Shown: positions 53,857-62,030, counted from the stretch's first letter. The stretch is 64,000 nucleotides of DNA from Timaviella obliquedivisa GSE-PSE-MK23-08B (GCA_019358855.1 JAHHII010000016.1:25939-89938), one strand, 5' to 3'. The notes: generated by a model from the sequence alone, not told the origin. Translations and numbers: made by a program.

Positions 53857-54300
53857 AGTCTTTTCCTCAAATTTTTTAACTGCCTCCTGATGCGTCTCCT
53901 CAATTAAAGGGAAGATATCCTCAAACTTATCTCGGCTAGGGGAAAGTATTTGTGCCCAGGACATCCAAGCGTAAATTGGATGCGGCATAAGCTCATTTAA
54001 CTTTGTAAAGTTGTGACCCGTTGCAACAATATCACCCTTGCCAGGGCGTACTGGTTTCTGGCCAAATAAGCGAATGTAGGTTTTGGGGTTAAGACCTATC
54101 GCCACTCTAAACACACCTTCTCGATCAAGATTTGAGGCTTTGTCGTTTTCGCCATTATGTTGCTTGATTGTGCAAAAATAAACACCATTGGGCAACACGC
54201 GACCAGGATTGTAAAACAGCGATGTCTCGCCCCAACTGGCTTTCGGGACTACACCCGAAAGTTTATTGCATATGTATTGGATGATTTCTTCTGGTGTCAC
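53812..54300 (-). CDS. DUF6194 protein (cassette gene)
   Basis: The 162 aa product has the DUF6194 pattern: SWGETSLFYNPGRVLPNGVYFCTIK, then NGENDKASNLDREGVFRVAIGL and YAWMSWAQILSPS. Function unknown. GTG start. The last 14 codons lie in attC-like site 2, giving AANNSVAAERFSSAN-type residues that are probably not conserved. It lies between two attC-like sites on the same strand as the other cassettes. Confidence 0.8.
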   Translation of the reverse strand: MTPEEIIQYICNKLSGVVPKASWGETSLFYNPGRVLPNGVYFCTIKQHNGENDKASNLDREGVFRVAIGLNPKTYIRLFGQKPVRPGKGDIVATGHNFTKLNELMPHPIYAWMSWAQILSPSRDKFEDIFPLIEETHQEAVKKFEEKTANNSVAAERFSSAN

Positions 54301-54314
54301 AGTTTCTCCTGACT

Positions 54315-54399
54315 GCTAACGGCTCAAATCAGCGGCAGCAGATAACCTCGGACTCAGTACCAGCATCTCCTTGCCGTTCGCTGCACCACGGTTGTTAGC
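54315..54399 (-). repeat. attC-like site 3 (after the azoreductase gene)
   Basis: Minus strand: GCTAAC, AACCGT, GGTGCAGCG, variable middle, CGCTGATTT, GAGCC, GTTAGC; 85 nt. As in the other two sites, the left arm GCAGCG is one base longer than the right arm's complement. It starts 9 bp after the azoR stop. Confidence 0.76.
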
Positions 54400-54408
54400 T
54401 GGCTGGCG

Positions 54409-55029
54409 CTACCAATCAGCCACTAATTTTTGAATTTTAGATTGTGCTTCATCCATCCCCCTTTTCCGCGCGTCGTCTCCCATGTCTAAACCATTGGCAT
54501 GAATAAACTGAATATCAGCTACTCCCATAAATTGAAAAATATTACGCAAAGCTGGCTCTTGAGCATCCCATCCCTCATAGGGTGAACCAGAACTATATTC
54601 AACACCTCGTGATGTAATGAATACAACCTTCTTCCCGCTGACTAGCCCTTTACTTTGACCATTCTCAAACGTAAACGTTCGACCTACACGCACAATTTGA
54701 TCGATGTAGGCTTTGAAATTTGAGGGCACGCTAAAGTTATACATCGGCACACTGAATAGAAATCGATCGGCAGCTAGAAACTCGTCAACCAACTCATCAG
54801 ATAACTTGAGCCGCTCTCGCAGTTCTGGGCTAAGTGCTTCTGGTGGCGTAAAGTCAGCTTCAATCCAATCCTCAGTAATGTGAGGAATTGGAGTTTGGCG
54901 CAAGTCACGATACGTAACCGTTGCGTCCGGATGGAGATTCCGCCATGCTTCCATAAAGTTGCTAGCAAGTTGGCGAGATTTAGAGCGCTCACCACGAGGA
55001 CTCGAATCAAGATGGAAGATACTGCTCAT
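54409..55029 (-). CDS. azoR: FMN-dependent NADH-azoreductase
   Basis: A 206 aa flavodoxin-fold product: IFHLDSSPRGERSKSRQLASNF (phosphate-binding start), FLFSVPMYNFSVPSNFKAYIDQIVR, VVFITSRGVEYS. It reduces quinones and azo compounds with NADH. A divergent HxlR regulator gene starts 108 bp away, the usual arrangement for a quinone-sensing regulator and its target. It is followed by attC-like site 3, so it is either the first cassette or the chromosomal gene bordering the array. Confidence 0.92.
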   Translation of the reverse strand: MSSIFHLDSSPRGERSKSRQLASNFMEAWRNLHPDATVTYRDLRQTPIPHITEDWIEADFTPPEALSPELRERLKLSDELVDEFLAADRFLFSVPMYNFSVPSNFKAYIDQIVRVGRTFTFENGQSKGLVSGKKVVFITSRGVEYSSGSPYEGWDAQEPALRNIFQFMGVADIQFIHANGLDMGDDARKRGMDEAQSKIQKLVADW

Positions 55030-55137
55030 AGGGGTGCAATCAGAAATTTTATTTGACCCCTCGACAATAAAACAGGTAGTTACTGAAGTAAAGTAGGAAC
55101 CAAATGGTAACTACCCATCACTGATGCCCCCCCTACC

Positions 55138-55470
55138 ATGACTGAAACTCAATGCTGCCCGTTGGAGATATTGCTCAAACAAATTTCAGGACAGTGGACA
55201 CTTTATATCCTCTGGGTTCTGGATACCAATGGTTCACAACGATTTGGAGAACTCAAACGAAAGGTAGAAGGTATTTCGACCAAAGTGCTGACGGAACGGC
55301 TAAGGCTTTTAGAGTCTCTTGAACTGGTTCATCGTCACCACGAACCCACAATTCCACCGCAGGTCACTTACACGCTCACTGAACGCGGTAAAGAGTTATC
55401 GGGAACGCTCGATCATCTTTATGAACTAGCTGTGAGATGGTATGGCACTGACCCAAAAGCCGTTGTCTGA
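55138..55470 (+). CDS. HxlR-family transcriptional regulator
   Basis: A 110 aa winged-helix product: CCPLEILLKQISGQWTLYILW, RFGELKRKVEGISTKVLTERLRLLE and a wing VTYTLTERGKEL. A cysteine pair (CC) near the N terminus could sense quinones or oxidants, as in YodB/QorR. It is divergent from azoR, its likely target; the operator would be in the 108 bp between the genes. Confidence 0.92.
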   Translation: MTETQCCPLEILLKQISGQWTLYILWVLDTNGSQRFGELKRKVEGISTKVLTERLRLLESLELVHRHHEPTIPPQVTYTLTERGKELSGTLDHLYELAVRWYGTDPKAVV

Positions 55471-55553
55471 CCAAAACTTGGACATCAACAGATGATTTGC
55501 AAACAGCGCCACCACCTGTAACCGAAGCTAGCTAACAATCTTATTAGAGAGAA

Positions 55554-55596
55554 AGATTCTTCATATCTACCCAGATTAGGTGGATAGCAAGAATCT
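55554..55596. repeat. Imperfect hairpin downstream of the HxlR gene
   Basis: AGATTCTT (55554-55561) is complementary to AAGAATCT (55589-55596), with partial pairing of TATC/GATA and ACC/GGT inside. It could act as a terminator of the HxlR transcript; the T tract is short. Confidence 0.4.
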
Positions 55597-55997
55597 TTCC
55601 GCATAACATACCAGATGGGGTAGATAGAGAGAAACGTTCCGCATATCTGCACCGTGCCCGTAGGCAAGAAGTGGTTTGGGTGCAAATAGAATGATTTTGT
55701 CTGCATCACTCTCCGAGCGGATTCGGGATGAAACTGTAGGATTTAACCGATCGCTCCTTTCCACCACTAACCGATCGCCCCTCCCCTTAAGTCCCGATCA
55801 CTTCCCCAAAATCAATTGCCCCAAAACACTTGTGTCAAACCCGCCTTTACCCTTATGCTAATCAACACTGGTTTTTCGATACCAGTAGACAGGCTTAAGG
55901 TGAGGACGCTGGCTAGAAGTGTTACAGCACAACTAACCAGCTAACCTAACTTTCTGGAAGTAGCAGAAGGCTAGGCTGTGACGATTTTATCGTTTCA

Positions 55998-56070
55998 CCT
56001 CGCTAATGTTAAACAAGTGGTTAGAAACACCACACCTTAAGCTTTTCTTCTCAACCCAACATTAGCGAGG
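55998..56070 (+). promoter_or_regulatory. Inverted repeat in the leader of the small gene at 56079
   Basis: CCTCGCTAATGTT (55998-56010) is exactly complementary to AACATTAGCGAGG (56058-56070), 47 nt apart. The right arm ends 8 bp before the ATG and covers its GAGG ribosome-binding site, so pairing would block translation. Possible RNA switch; unverified. Confidence 0.5.
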
Positions 56071-56078
56071 GAAATAGT

Positions 56079-56279
56079 ATGAGTACAGAGTTCAACGAAC
56101 TGCTGCCCGTTTCGCACGGCGATAAAGCGCAGGTGTGGATCGTCGGCACACGAGAGCAGGTGACGCACTTGATTAATGAGTTCTACGTTAAAAAGATTGC
56201 CAACGATCGCCTTCATTTCACGCCCATCATCCCGGCACCCTTTGCCACTGGCAAGTACATGAGTGTCTTGGTGAGATAA
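56079..56279 (+). CDS. Small conserved-looking hypothetical protein
   Basis: A 66 aa product (STEFNELLPVSHGDKAQVWIVGTREQVTHLINEFY). It has an alpha/beta look, with a VWIVGTREQV strand-helix and a basic second half. Not recognised by name. GCGAGGGAA precedes the ATG. An inverted repeat could sequester this site. A stem-loop follows (56292-56320). Confidence 0.65.
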   Translation: MSTEFNELLPVSHGDKAQVWIVGTREQVTHLINEFYVKKIANDRLHFTPIIPAPFATGKYMSVLVR

Positions 56280-56291
56280 ACAAAAGCATCA

Positions 56292-56320
56292 GGGGCTATG
56301 TGTATCTATGCTGTAGCCCC
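56292..56320 (+). terminator. Hairpin after the small gene
   Basis: GGGGCTA (56292-56298) pairs with TAGCCCC (56314-56320), loop 15 nt. No T run follows, so it may not terminate efficiently. Confidence 0.4.
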
Positions 56321-56321
56321 G

Positions 56322-56480
56322 ACAATGCGATGGCAGGTTTCACAATGCCATTGTCACCGCTCAACATTCAATTGTGCTTCCTACAATGCGATCGCAACCC
56401 TACACAATGCCATTGTTCTTCTTGCAATACGATTGTGAGCCGACACAATGCGATCGCAAGTTCTACAATGCCACTGTGAG
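56322..56480. repeat. Array of eight ACAATGCNAT-type near-palindromes at 20-21 bp spacing
   Basis: Units begin at 56322, 56342, 56362, 56383, 56404, 56424, 56445 and 56465. They alternate in threes: ACAATGCGATSGCA, ACAATGCCATTGT, then a looser ATTGTG-ended unit, so a 61-62 bp super-unit is repeated (56322, 56383, 56445). Spacing is close to two helical turns. Several units contain the HIP1 core GCGATCGC. Confidence 0.8.
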
Positions 56481-56486
56481 CCGACG

Positions 56487-56582
56487 GCAGCGAGACAGAC
56501 CTCTCCCTAAATCCCTCTCCTAAAGGAAAGGGACTTTGAAGGATTCATACTTTCATTCAGCAACACCAGAATTTCAACTTCT
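56487..56582 (+). repeat. 96 bp direct repeat, copy 1
   Basis: Starts GCAGCGAGACAGACCTCTCC and ends ATTTCAACTTCT. It matches 56661-56756 over the full 96 bp with only a few substitutions. The interior contains the CTCTCC...GGAAAGGGAC dyad common in cyanobacterial interspersed repeats. Confidence 0.9.
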
Positions 56583-56660
56583 GGCGCTGCTGAATTGCGA
56601 TATGAAAATGCGGTTCCCCTGCCCTCTTAGGGAAGGGGCTAGGGGTTAGGTTTCGACAAC

Positions 56661-56756
56661 GCAGCGAGACAGACCTCTCCCTGAATCCTTCTCCTAAAGG
56701 AAAGGGACTTTGAAGGATTCATACTTTCATTCAGCAACGCCAGAATTTCAACTTCT
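56661..56756 (+). repeat. 96 bp direct repeat, copy 2
   Basis: Second copy of the sequence at 56487-56582; 78 bp of different sequence lies between. Recombination between the copies would delete 174 bp. Confidence 0.9.
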
Positions 56757-56759
56757 TAT

Positions 56760-58064
56760 CTACCGATAGTCCTGCGTCTGCACAGCCCGCAGCCTTGCCT
56801 CCGATCGCTTGAACCGATCCAACTGCGTCTCAAAAAACTGCCGATTCTTCATCAAATGCTCAGGATTAGGATCATCTAGTGGATACAATAACGCCGATCG
56901 CAATGCTTGAATTACCGCAGAGGTGACGCAATACATCGATCGCTGGAAGCTTACGCCTAGCTGAATTAGCGTGTCGTCTTCGCCCCGGCAATGCTCTTTG
57001 TAGTAGTCCACCAAGTACTGCGGCAAGAAATGCAGCATATCTTGCATTAACAGCGTAGGCGGAATGCCAGCAGTTCCAACAGGAAATATATCGGCGTACA
57101 GCACGCCATAGTGAAAATCTTTTTGGTCTGAAGGAACTTGATTTGCTTGGGCGTTGTAAGACTTGGTGCCTCGGAACGGGGATGTGCGGTAGAACACGGC
57201 TTCTACGTAGGGAAGCGCGGCTTCGTAAAGCCACATGAACCCTTTTGATTTGGGAATTAGATCGTAGCATTCACCGTTAATGTAAACGTGGTGGTAGATG
57301 GGTCGTCCGGCGATCGCAAAAATACCATTTACCAAAAAGTTCATAGCATCCGGAACGCTAGCAATCTTACCCTCATCATACAAATCTGACATTTCAAAGA
57401 ATACGGGAGCCATCACTTCCCAAAACAAACCTAAATTAGAGTAATAGGACATTTGCCGACACTGCTCTAAGAACATATCGGGGAACAGCTTATACATGGC
57501 TGTCATGACCGGATTTCCCTGGAAGTAAGCTCGAATCGCGCGATCGGCATTCGCTTTATATTCATCGCTATCTAGATAACTATCAAACAAGCCCATACCC
57601 ATATCGCGTCCGTGCCAGAGCATCGATCGCATACATTCTTCGGCAAACTCCATATTGATGCGATCGTGATACCAATGGTGCAACAAACGGGGCAATTTTG
57701 TTTTGATTTCGCCCTTTTCCATAAACTCTAATAGCTCTGGGTGTGCCGAACCTGTGCCGCGCCAAATTCGCAGATCTGCATCATCGCCTGAGTAATGATT
57801 TTGCCGTTGAAGGTAATCTTCGGGTAAAAAGTACTTGAAGAAGGGCAGCGGATCGAGAAATACTTGCTCGGCAATATAGAGCAGGTCACGCCAATAAAAA
57901 TCCATGGGCACGGCATAGGCTTTGTACAGCCCAATAATTTGCATTAAGTTTTCGGGCGTGTCGGGCAGCATAGCGCCGCCTGCTTCTAGGCGATGAATGA
58001 TTTCGGCGAATTCATGGGTGGAAGGCGGCAGTTTTGTTTGGGGAGGGTTGAGGGTTGTCGTCAT
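56760..58064 (-). CDS. cupB: CO2 hydration protein, CupB/ChpX type
   Basis: A 434 aa product. It contains LPRLLHHWYHDRINMEFAEECM, LWHGRDMGMGLFDSYLDSDEYKANAD in parts, and GTAGIPPTLLMQDMLHFLPQYL. The protein couples to a specialised NDH-1 complex and converts CO2 to bicarbonate using an internal carbonic-anhydrase-like site. The histidine/cysteine-rich HHWYHDRINMEF stretch is a candidate zinc site. It is third after ndhF and ndhD, and there is no cupS downstream, which favours the constitutive CupB over the inducible CupA form; CupA/CupB assignment is by remembered sequence features and is not certain. Confidence 0.85.
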   Translation of the reverse strand: MTTTLNPPQTKLPPSTHEFAEIIHRLEAGGAMLPDTPENLMQIIGLYKAYAVPMDFYWRDLLYIAEQVFLDPLPFFKYFLPEDYLQRQNHYSGDDADLRIWRGTGSAHPELLEFMEKGEIKTKLPRLLHHWYHDRINMEFAEECMRSMLWHGRDMGMGLFDSYLDSDEYKANADRAIRAYFQGNPVMTAMYKLFPDMFLEQCRQMSYYSNLGLFWEVMAPVFFEMSDLYDEGKIASVPDAMNFLVNGIFAIAGRPIYHHVYINGECYDLIPKSKGFMWLYEAALPYVEAVFYRTSPFRGTKSYNAQANQVPSDQKDFHYGVLYADIFPVGTAGIPPTLLMQDMLHFLPQYLVDYYKEHCRGEDDTLIQLGVSFQRSMYCVTSAVIQALRSALLYPLDDPNPEHLMKNRQFFETQLDRFKRSEARLRAVQTQDYR

Positions 58065-58136
58065 AAAAAAGAGGTTTAATTCAGTAAGGTTGTCTGTTGA
58101 TCTAACAGTGTGTTTGGAAAGCAGCTTAACGCTTTA

Positions 58137-58250
58137 CGCTCGCCCCCCATCCCCCAAACTTGGAGGACTTCGAGCCACAAGCCACGCTATCAATGTCGGA
58201 TTCTCTCCGGAAGTCCCCCAAGTTTGGAGGATTTAGGGAGCGGATCGGGG
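58137..58250. repeat. Palindromic repeat related to the MITE interiors
   Basis: Arms of 22 nt (58150-58171 and 58210-58231) are complementary with two mismatches; outward of them lie CGCTCGCCCCCCAT and TTTAGGGAGCGGATCGG. The latter, reversed, matches the inner sequence of the elements at 6047 and 48792, but the GAGGATGTCTGAG ends are missing. A decayed or internally deleted relative in the leader between cupB and ndhD. Confidence 0.65.
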
Positions 58251-58298
58251 TGTTATCGATGTTTACAAACAGTTTCTAGAAGGTTGGCGAACCATAAT

Positions 58299-59810
58299 CT
58301 AAGGATCTGAGAGAGAGAAGGTGTTAGGAGCGATCGCCATCTCTACTCGCTGCGGTGCTGCTGCGACTAACGCTGACGAAGTTGCTTCCATCCACCGCAC
58401 CAACCAAACAGGCTGCACACCTAAGAAAATAATCAACACCGTCAAAATTAAAGAGGGTAATCTATCTGCCCATAAAACCTTAGGATAATAAGCCGTCGCA
58501 TTGTCCAATTTGCCAAAGCAAGTTCGGTTGAGCAAAATCACAAAGTAAACGGCTGTCAAACCTGTACCAATCACAGCCAAAATTGTTTGCACTGGAAAAA
58601 CTGCGTAGCTTCCTTGAAACACCAAGAATTCTGCAATAAAACCTGCCAAACCTGGAATTCCAGCGCTCGCCATTGCGCCCAGTACTAACAAAGAAGTAAT
58701 GGAAGGTAAGCCTCGAATGGGGTTCAGCAATCCATTCAGTACGTCTAGTTCGCGGCTGCCAACTTTTTCTTCAATCACGCCCACCAAATGGAACAAGATT
58801 GCCAAAATCAGTCCATGCGCCACCATTTGCGAGATAGAACCCACTAAGCCCAAGGGTGTGAGGGCGGCTGCACCTAGCAACACATAGCCCATGTGCCCGA
58901 TCGAGCTATATGCCACCATACGTTTGATATCTTTTTGAGCGATCGCTGCCAACGCCCCGTAGAGAATACTAACTGCTGCCCAAGTTGCCATAAGCGGAGC
59001 TAATTTTGACCACGCTTCGGGGAATAACCCCAAACCAAACCGAAAAATTCCGTAGGTTCCTAGCTTTGCCAAAACACCGCCCAACATAATTACCGTTGGG
59101 GTGGAAGCCGCCACATACGTATCAGGTAACCAGGTGTGGAACGGAACTAGGGGAATTTTGATACCGAAGCCCACCAACAGCACGCCCAGCAAAATTACCT
59201 GTAAGCCCATGGGCAGAGTCTGCCCCAGCGCCGACTGATACGAAAAATCGTCTGCACCCGTTAGCCAAGTTAAGCCCAGGAAAGCTGCCAAAATTAGCGC
59301 GCCAGAAATCGCGGTATAAATCAGAAACTTAATTGCAGCATAGTTGCGTTTTTCGCCACCCCAAATTGAAATTAGTAAATAGAACGGGACAAGTTCTAAT
59401 TCGTAGGCTAGGAAAAACAAAAGTAAATTTTGTGCCATGAACGCTCCTGCTACACCACCGCTAATCAGCAGCATCATGGAGTAAAACAAGCGCGGACGCT
59501 CAATTTTTTCACTGCTAGTCAAAATTGCGATGCAAGTCAGCAAGCTATTGAGAGCCACCATGACTAAGGAAAGTCCATCGACTCCTAGCTCGTAGTTCAA
59601 TCTCAGGGTTTTGATCCAGGGCAAAAATTCTTGGAACTGAAGTCCGGGGTTGCTGATATCAAATTGAACCAGCAGCCAGATCGTTAAAAGCAACACGACT
59701 CCCGAAACCGACAGCGCCCCCAGGCGAATGCGGCTTGTGGGCTGGTTGGCAGGAACAAAGCCGACGAGAACAGCGGCAAAAATGGGTATCCAAATGATCA
59801 GGCTAAGCAT
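58299..59810 (-). CDS. ndhD4: NDH-1 subunit NdhD, CO2-uptake type (NdhD4-like)
   Basis: A 503 aa antiporter-like membrane subunit with about 14 helices: LPWIKTLRLNYELGVDGLSLVMVALN, YELELVPFYLLISIWGG with the conserved Glu, VPFHTWLPDTYVAAST and LAAIAQKDIKRMVAYSSIGHMGYV with the Lys. It is the proton-pumping partner of NdhF in the CO2-uptake complex. 51 bp after ndhF. The NdhD3/NdhD4 choice follows the CupB call. Confidence 0.88.
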   Translation of the reverse strand: MLSLIIWIPIFAAVLVGFVPANQPTSRIRLGALSVSGVVLLLTIWLLVQFDISNPGLQFQEFLPWIKTLRLNYELGVDGLSLVMVALNSLLTCIAILTSSEKIERPRLFYSMMLLISGGVAGAFMAQNLLLFFLAYELELVPFYLLISIWGGEKRNYAAIKFLIYTAISGALILAAFLGLTWLTGADDFSYQSALGQTLPMGLQVILLGVLLVGFGIKIPLVPFHTWLPDTYVAASTPTVIMLGGVLAKLGTYGIFRFGLGLFPEAWSKLAPLMATWAAVSILYGALAAIAQKDIKRMVAYSSIGHMGYVLLGAAALTPLGLVGSISQMVAHGLILAILFHLVGVIEEKVGSRELDVLNGLLNPIRGLPSITSLLVLGAMASAGIPGLAGFIAEFLVFQGSYAVFPVQTILAVIGTGLTAVYFVILLNRTCFGKLDNATAYYPKVLWADRLPSLILTVLIIFLGVQPVWLVRWMEATSSALVAAAPQRVEMAIAPNTFSLSDP

Positions 59811-59861
59811 GGGTAAGCTTCCGGGTTAAGGTGAGCACTTATGGAGATGAGCAATACAAAA

Positions 59862-61745
59862 TTAAGCTCCGGTTAGAAGAGAGCTAAACGCGGTAGTAAT
59901 AGACAAATGGGAGAGAATTGACCAACACATGAGGAATGCAGTGAAGACCAGTCCAAAGGCGATCGTCAATACATAAAACTGAGTTTGTCCAGAGTTGCCG
60001 TATTTGAGTGCTTCACCGCTAAATAGAGACGATAGACCGACAAAATTTACCAATCCATCAACCAAGTAGCGATCGATCCAGTTAACCGTTCTAGAAACAA
60101 TATCGACGCTGCCAACCACGCTAGAGCGATAAAGTTTAGGCGTATAGAAATCGTAGGCAAATAAATCTTGAAGTCCTTTGAAAGGAAGACGGACAGGCTT
60201 AGGGATGCTATTGCCAATGTAAATTACGCCACCCATGCTAAAGCCCAGAATGCTCGACCACGTTAACAGCAGTGCTACATCTTTGTTGAGCATTGCCCAG
60301 TCGGGAAGCAGGGAAAGACTTTGCAGAATCATAGGGACATGGAGCGTGAAGCCTGCCAGCATTGTCATTGGCAAAGTGACAGCCCAAATATTTTCGGGCG
60401 ATCGCACCGTCATTGCCTTCTCTTCACCTGCAAACATCAGCCCAAATGTCCGGGTCAAACTGAACGCAACTAGCCCATTAATAAGTAACAACGCCGCCAC
60501 CAAAAACGGACGATTGCCCCATAGACCGTCCACTAGCTTCAGCATGATCCAGAAAGTGCCAAAGGGCGGGAGAGCAGCCAGGGTTAAAGCTCCTGCAATA
60601 AACGAAAGTCCGGTAACAGGTCGCTTTTTCCACAGTCCGCCCAGCTGAGTCAAATCTTGCGTAATGTTGTTGAGAACGATCGAGCCACTGCTTGCGACTA
60701 AAGTTGCCATTGCTAAAGCGTGGGTCAGCACGATATAAAGCGCTGCCTCGGTTTGCTGAGCACCGACGGCGATAAAAACGATGCCCATATACGCACTAAC
60801 GAGATAGGAAAGCGCGCGCTTCACGTCGATTTGGGCGATCGCAATCAACGTGCCGCCAATGGCAGTGACTAAACCAATGGCGATCGCTACGTTCATCACC
60901 ACAGGCGACAAAGCCAAAACAGGCTCCAGCTTAACCAGCACCCATGCCCCCGTCGCCACCACTACCGAATTCCGCAGAATCGTACTGGGTAACGGACCCT
61001 CCATCGCCTCATCCAGCCAAAGGTGCAGCGGAAACTGAGCGCACTTCCCCATCGGACCAGCCAACAAAGCCAAACCAACCAAAGCTGCCAATTTAGGATC
61101 AATCTGGGCAGTCTGTGCCCACTGTGCCAACTCGTTATAGTCCCATGTTCCCGCCAACGGATAAATTGCCAGGACTCCCATCAACAGAAACAAGTCACCG
61201 ACTCGCTTGGTCAAAAAAGCATCACGCGCACCCGTGACTACTAGCGACTGATTGAGCCACAGCCCCACTAGTAAGTAGGTTCCTAGGGTCAAAATTTCTA
61301 GAATGATGTAGCTAAAGAAGAGAGAGTTGCACAGCACCAGCGAACACATTCCCGCTTCAAATAGCGCCAGCATTGCGTAGAATCGTCCCCACCCCCAGTC
61401 CATTTCTAAGTAACCGATCGCATAGATCTGTGCCAGGAAATTCAACCCGTTCACCAAAACCGTAGCGCCCAACGTAAGCGCTGAAATTTCAATTGGAATT
61501 GTCAAGTCTAACCCGGCTACTTGTAGCCAGGAAATATTAATGTACTGCGCTGGCTGATGTAGAATTGCTGCCCAAGCCAAACCTCCATGAATAAGGGCTA
61601 TCAGTGTCGTCAAAGCATTGACATACCCTGCCGGACGGGGCCCTGTCCGCCGAGTAATAGCCGGAAACCAAATTGTAGACAGCAACATTCCAAGCAACGG
61701 GTAGCACGGAATTAACCAAGCGGTCTGTACTAAAAACTGCGCCAT
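59862..61745 (-). CDS. ndhF4: NDH-1 subunit NdhF, CO2-uptake type (NdhF4-like)
   Basis: A 627 aa membrane subunit with about 15 helices: YINISWLQVAGLDLTIPIEIS, GMCSLVLCNSLFFSYIILEILTLGTYLLVG, LWLDEAMEGPLPSTILRNSVVVATG and IAQIDVKRALSYLVSAYMG. The lateral-helix tail region and FYTPKLYRSSVVGSVD are present. It is the first gene of ndhF-ndhD-cupB, so expression of the whole cluster starts upstream of 61745. Confidence 0.88.
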   Translation of the reverse strand: MAQFLVQTAWLIPCYPLLGMLLSTIWFPAITRRTGPRPAGYVNALTTLIALIHGGLAWAAILHQPAQYINISWLQVAGLDLTIPIEISALTLGATVLVNGLNFLAQIYAIGYLEMDWGWGRFYAMLALFEAGMCSLVLCNSLFFSYIILEILTLGTYLLVGLWLNQSLVVTGARDAFLTKRVGDLFLLMGVLAIYPLAGTWDYNELAQWAQTAQIDPKLAALVGLALLAGPMGKCAQFPLHLWLDEAMEGPLPSTILRNSVVVATGAWVLVKLEPVLALSPVVMNVAIAIGLVTAIGGTLIAIAQIDVKRALSYLVSAYMGIVFIAVGAQQTEAALYIVLTHALAMATLVASSGSIVLNNITQDLTQLGGLWKKRPVTGLSFIAGALTLAALPPFGTFWIMLKLVDGLWGNRPFLVAALLLINGLVAFSLTRTFGLMFAGEEKAMTVRSPENIWAVTLPMTMLAGFTLHVPMILQSLSLLPDWAMLNKDVALLLTWSSILGFSMGGVIYIGNSIPKPVRLPFKGLQDLFAYDFYTPKLYRSSVVGSVDIVSRTVNWIDRYLVDGLVNFVGLSSLFSGEALKYGNSGQTQFYVLTIAFGLVFTAFLMCWSILSHLSITTAFSSLLTGA

Positions 61746-61968
61746 GGCAACATTCTAGGTAGGTTTGCAAAGGATCTTCTAAAGTGAATTTTTTATAGCG
61801 AAGACGAACCTTCCATTAACATCACATCAGATGAACATAGATTTAACGCTATGGAAAGCTAGTTTACTATAGTAATTTCTCTTTATCCTACTTGAAGGCT
61901 TACCATTAGAAAAGTCAGCAACGATCGCAGAATCTGAGAGAACTGATAAGAAAAGTAAATCAATAGAC

Positions 61969-61996
61969 AAAAAAAGAGCCGTGCCGCGCACAGCTC
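61969..61996 (-). terminator. Terminator of the cyclophilin gene (minus strand)
   Basis: Read on the minus strand, GAGCTGTGC and GCACGGCTC form a stem (with one mismatch) followed by seven T. It lies 35 bp after the cyclophilin stop. It also separates that gene from ndhF. Confidence 0.85.
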
Positions 61997-62030
61997 ACAC
62001 TTTCTTCTGCTTTCCCAATCGATTATGTAT

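Larger units (their letters stand above)
55471..56078. other. Intergenic region right of the HxlR gene
   Basis: No gene is supported in about 600 bp. It contains an imperfect hairpin (55554-55596), a partial direct repeat of about 28 bp with TTCCGCATA ends (near 55578-55604 and 55617-55645) and the long-range inverted repeat that precedes the small gene at 56079. No attC-like end was found here. Confidence 0.55.
56280..56759. other. Repeat-rich intergenic region before the CO2-uptake cluster
   Basis: Contains no gene. From left to right: a hairpin, a phased array of eight short near-palindromes, and two 96 bp direct repeats. The right repeat stops 4 bp before the cupB-type stop codon. Confidence 0.7.

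Noticed and set aside
52798..54399. REP or ordinary interspersed repeats instead of attC sites
   Set aside because: Considered seriously. One-to-one association with single genes on one strand, ORFs ending inside the sites, variable middles and the extra base in one arm favour attC; final proof needs a covariance model.
55531..55540. GCTAACAATC as a fourth attC-like end right of HxlR
   Set aside because: No matching GTTAGC end or complementary arm was found within a reasonable distance.
55676..55861. 61-codon frame in the region right of HxlR
   Set aside because: Proline/serine-rich random-like composition and no start context.
56322..56480. CRISPR array
   Set aside because: Units are 14-16 bp, degenerate and at 20-21 bp spacing; no unique spacers of usual length and no cas genes.
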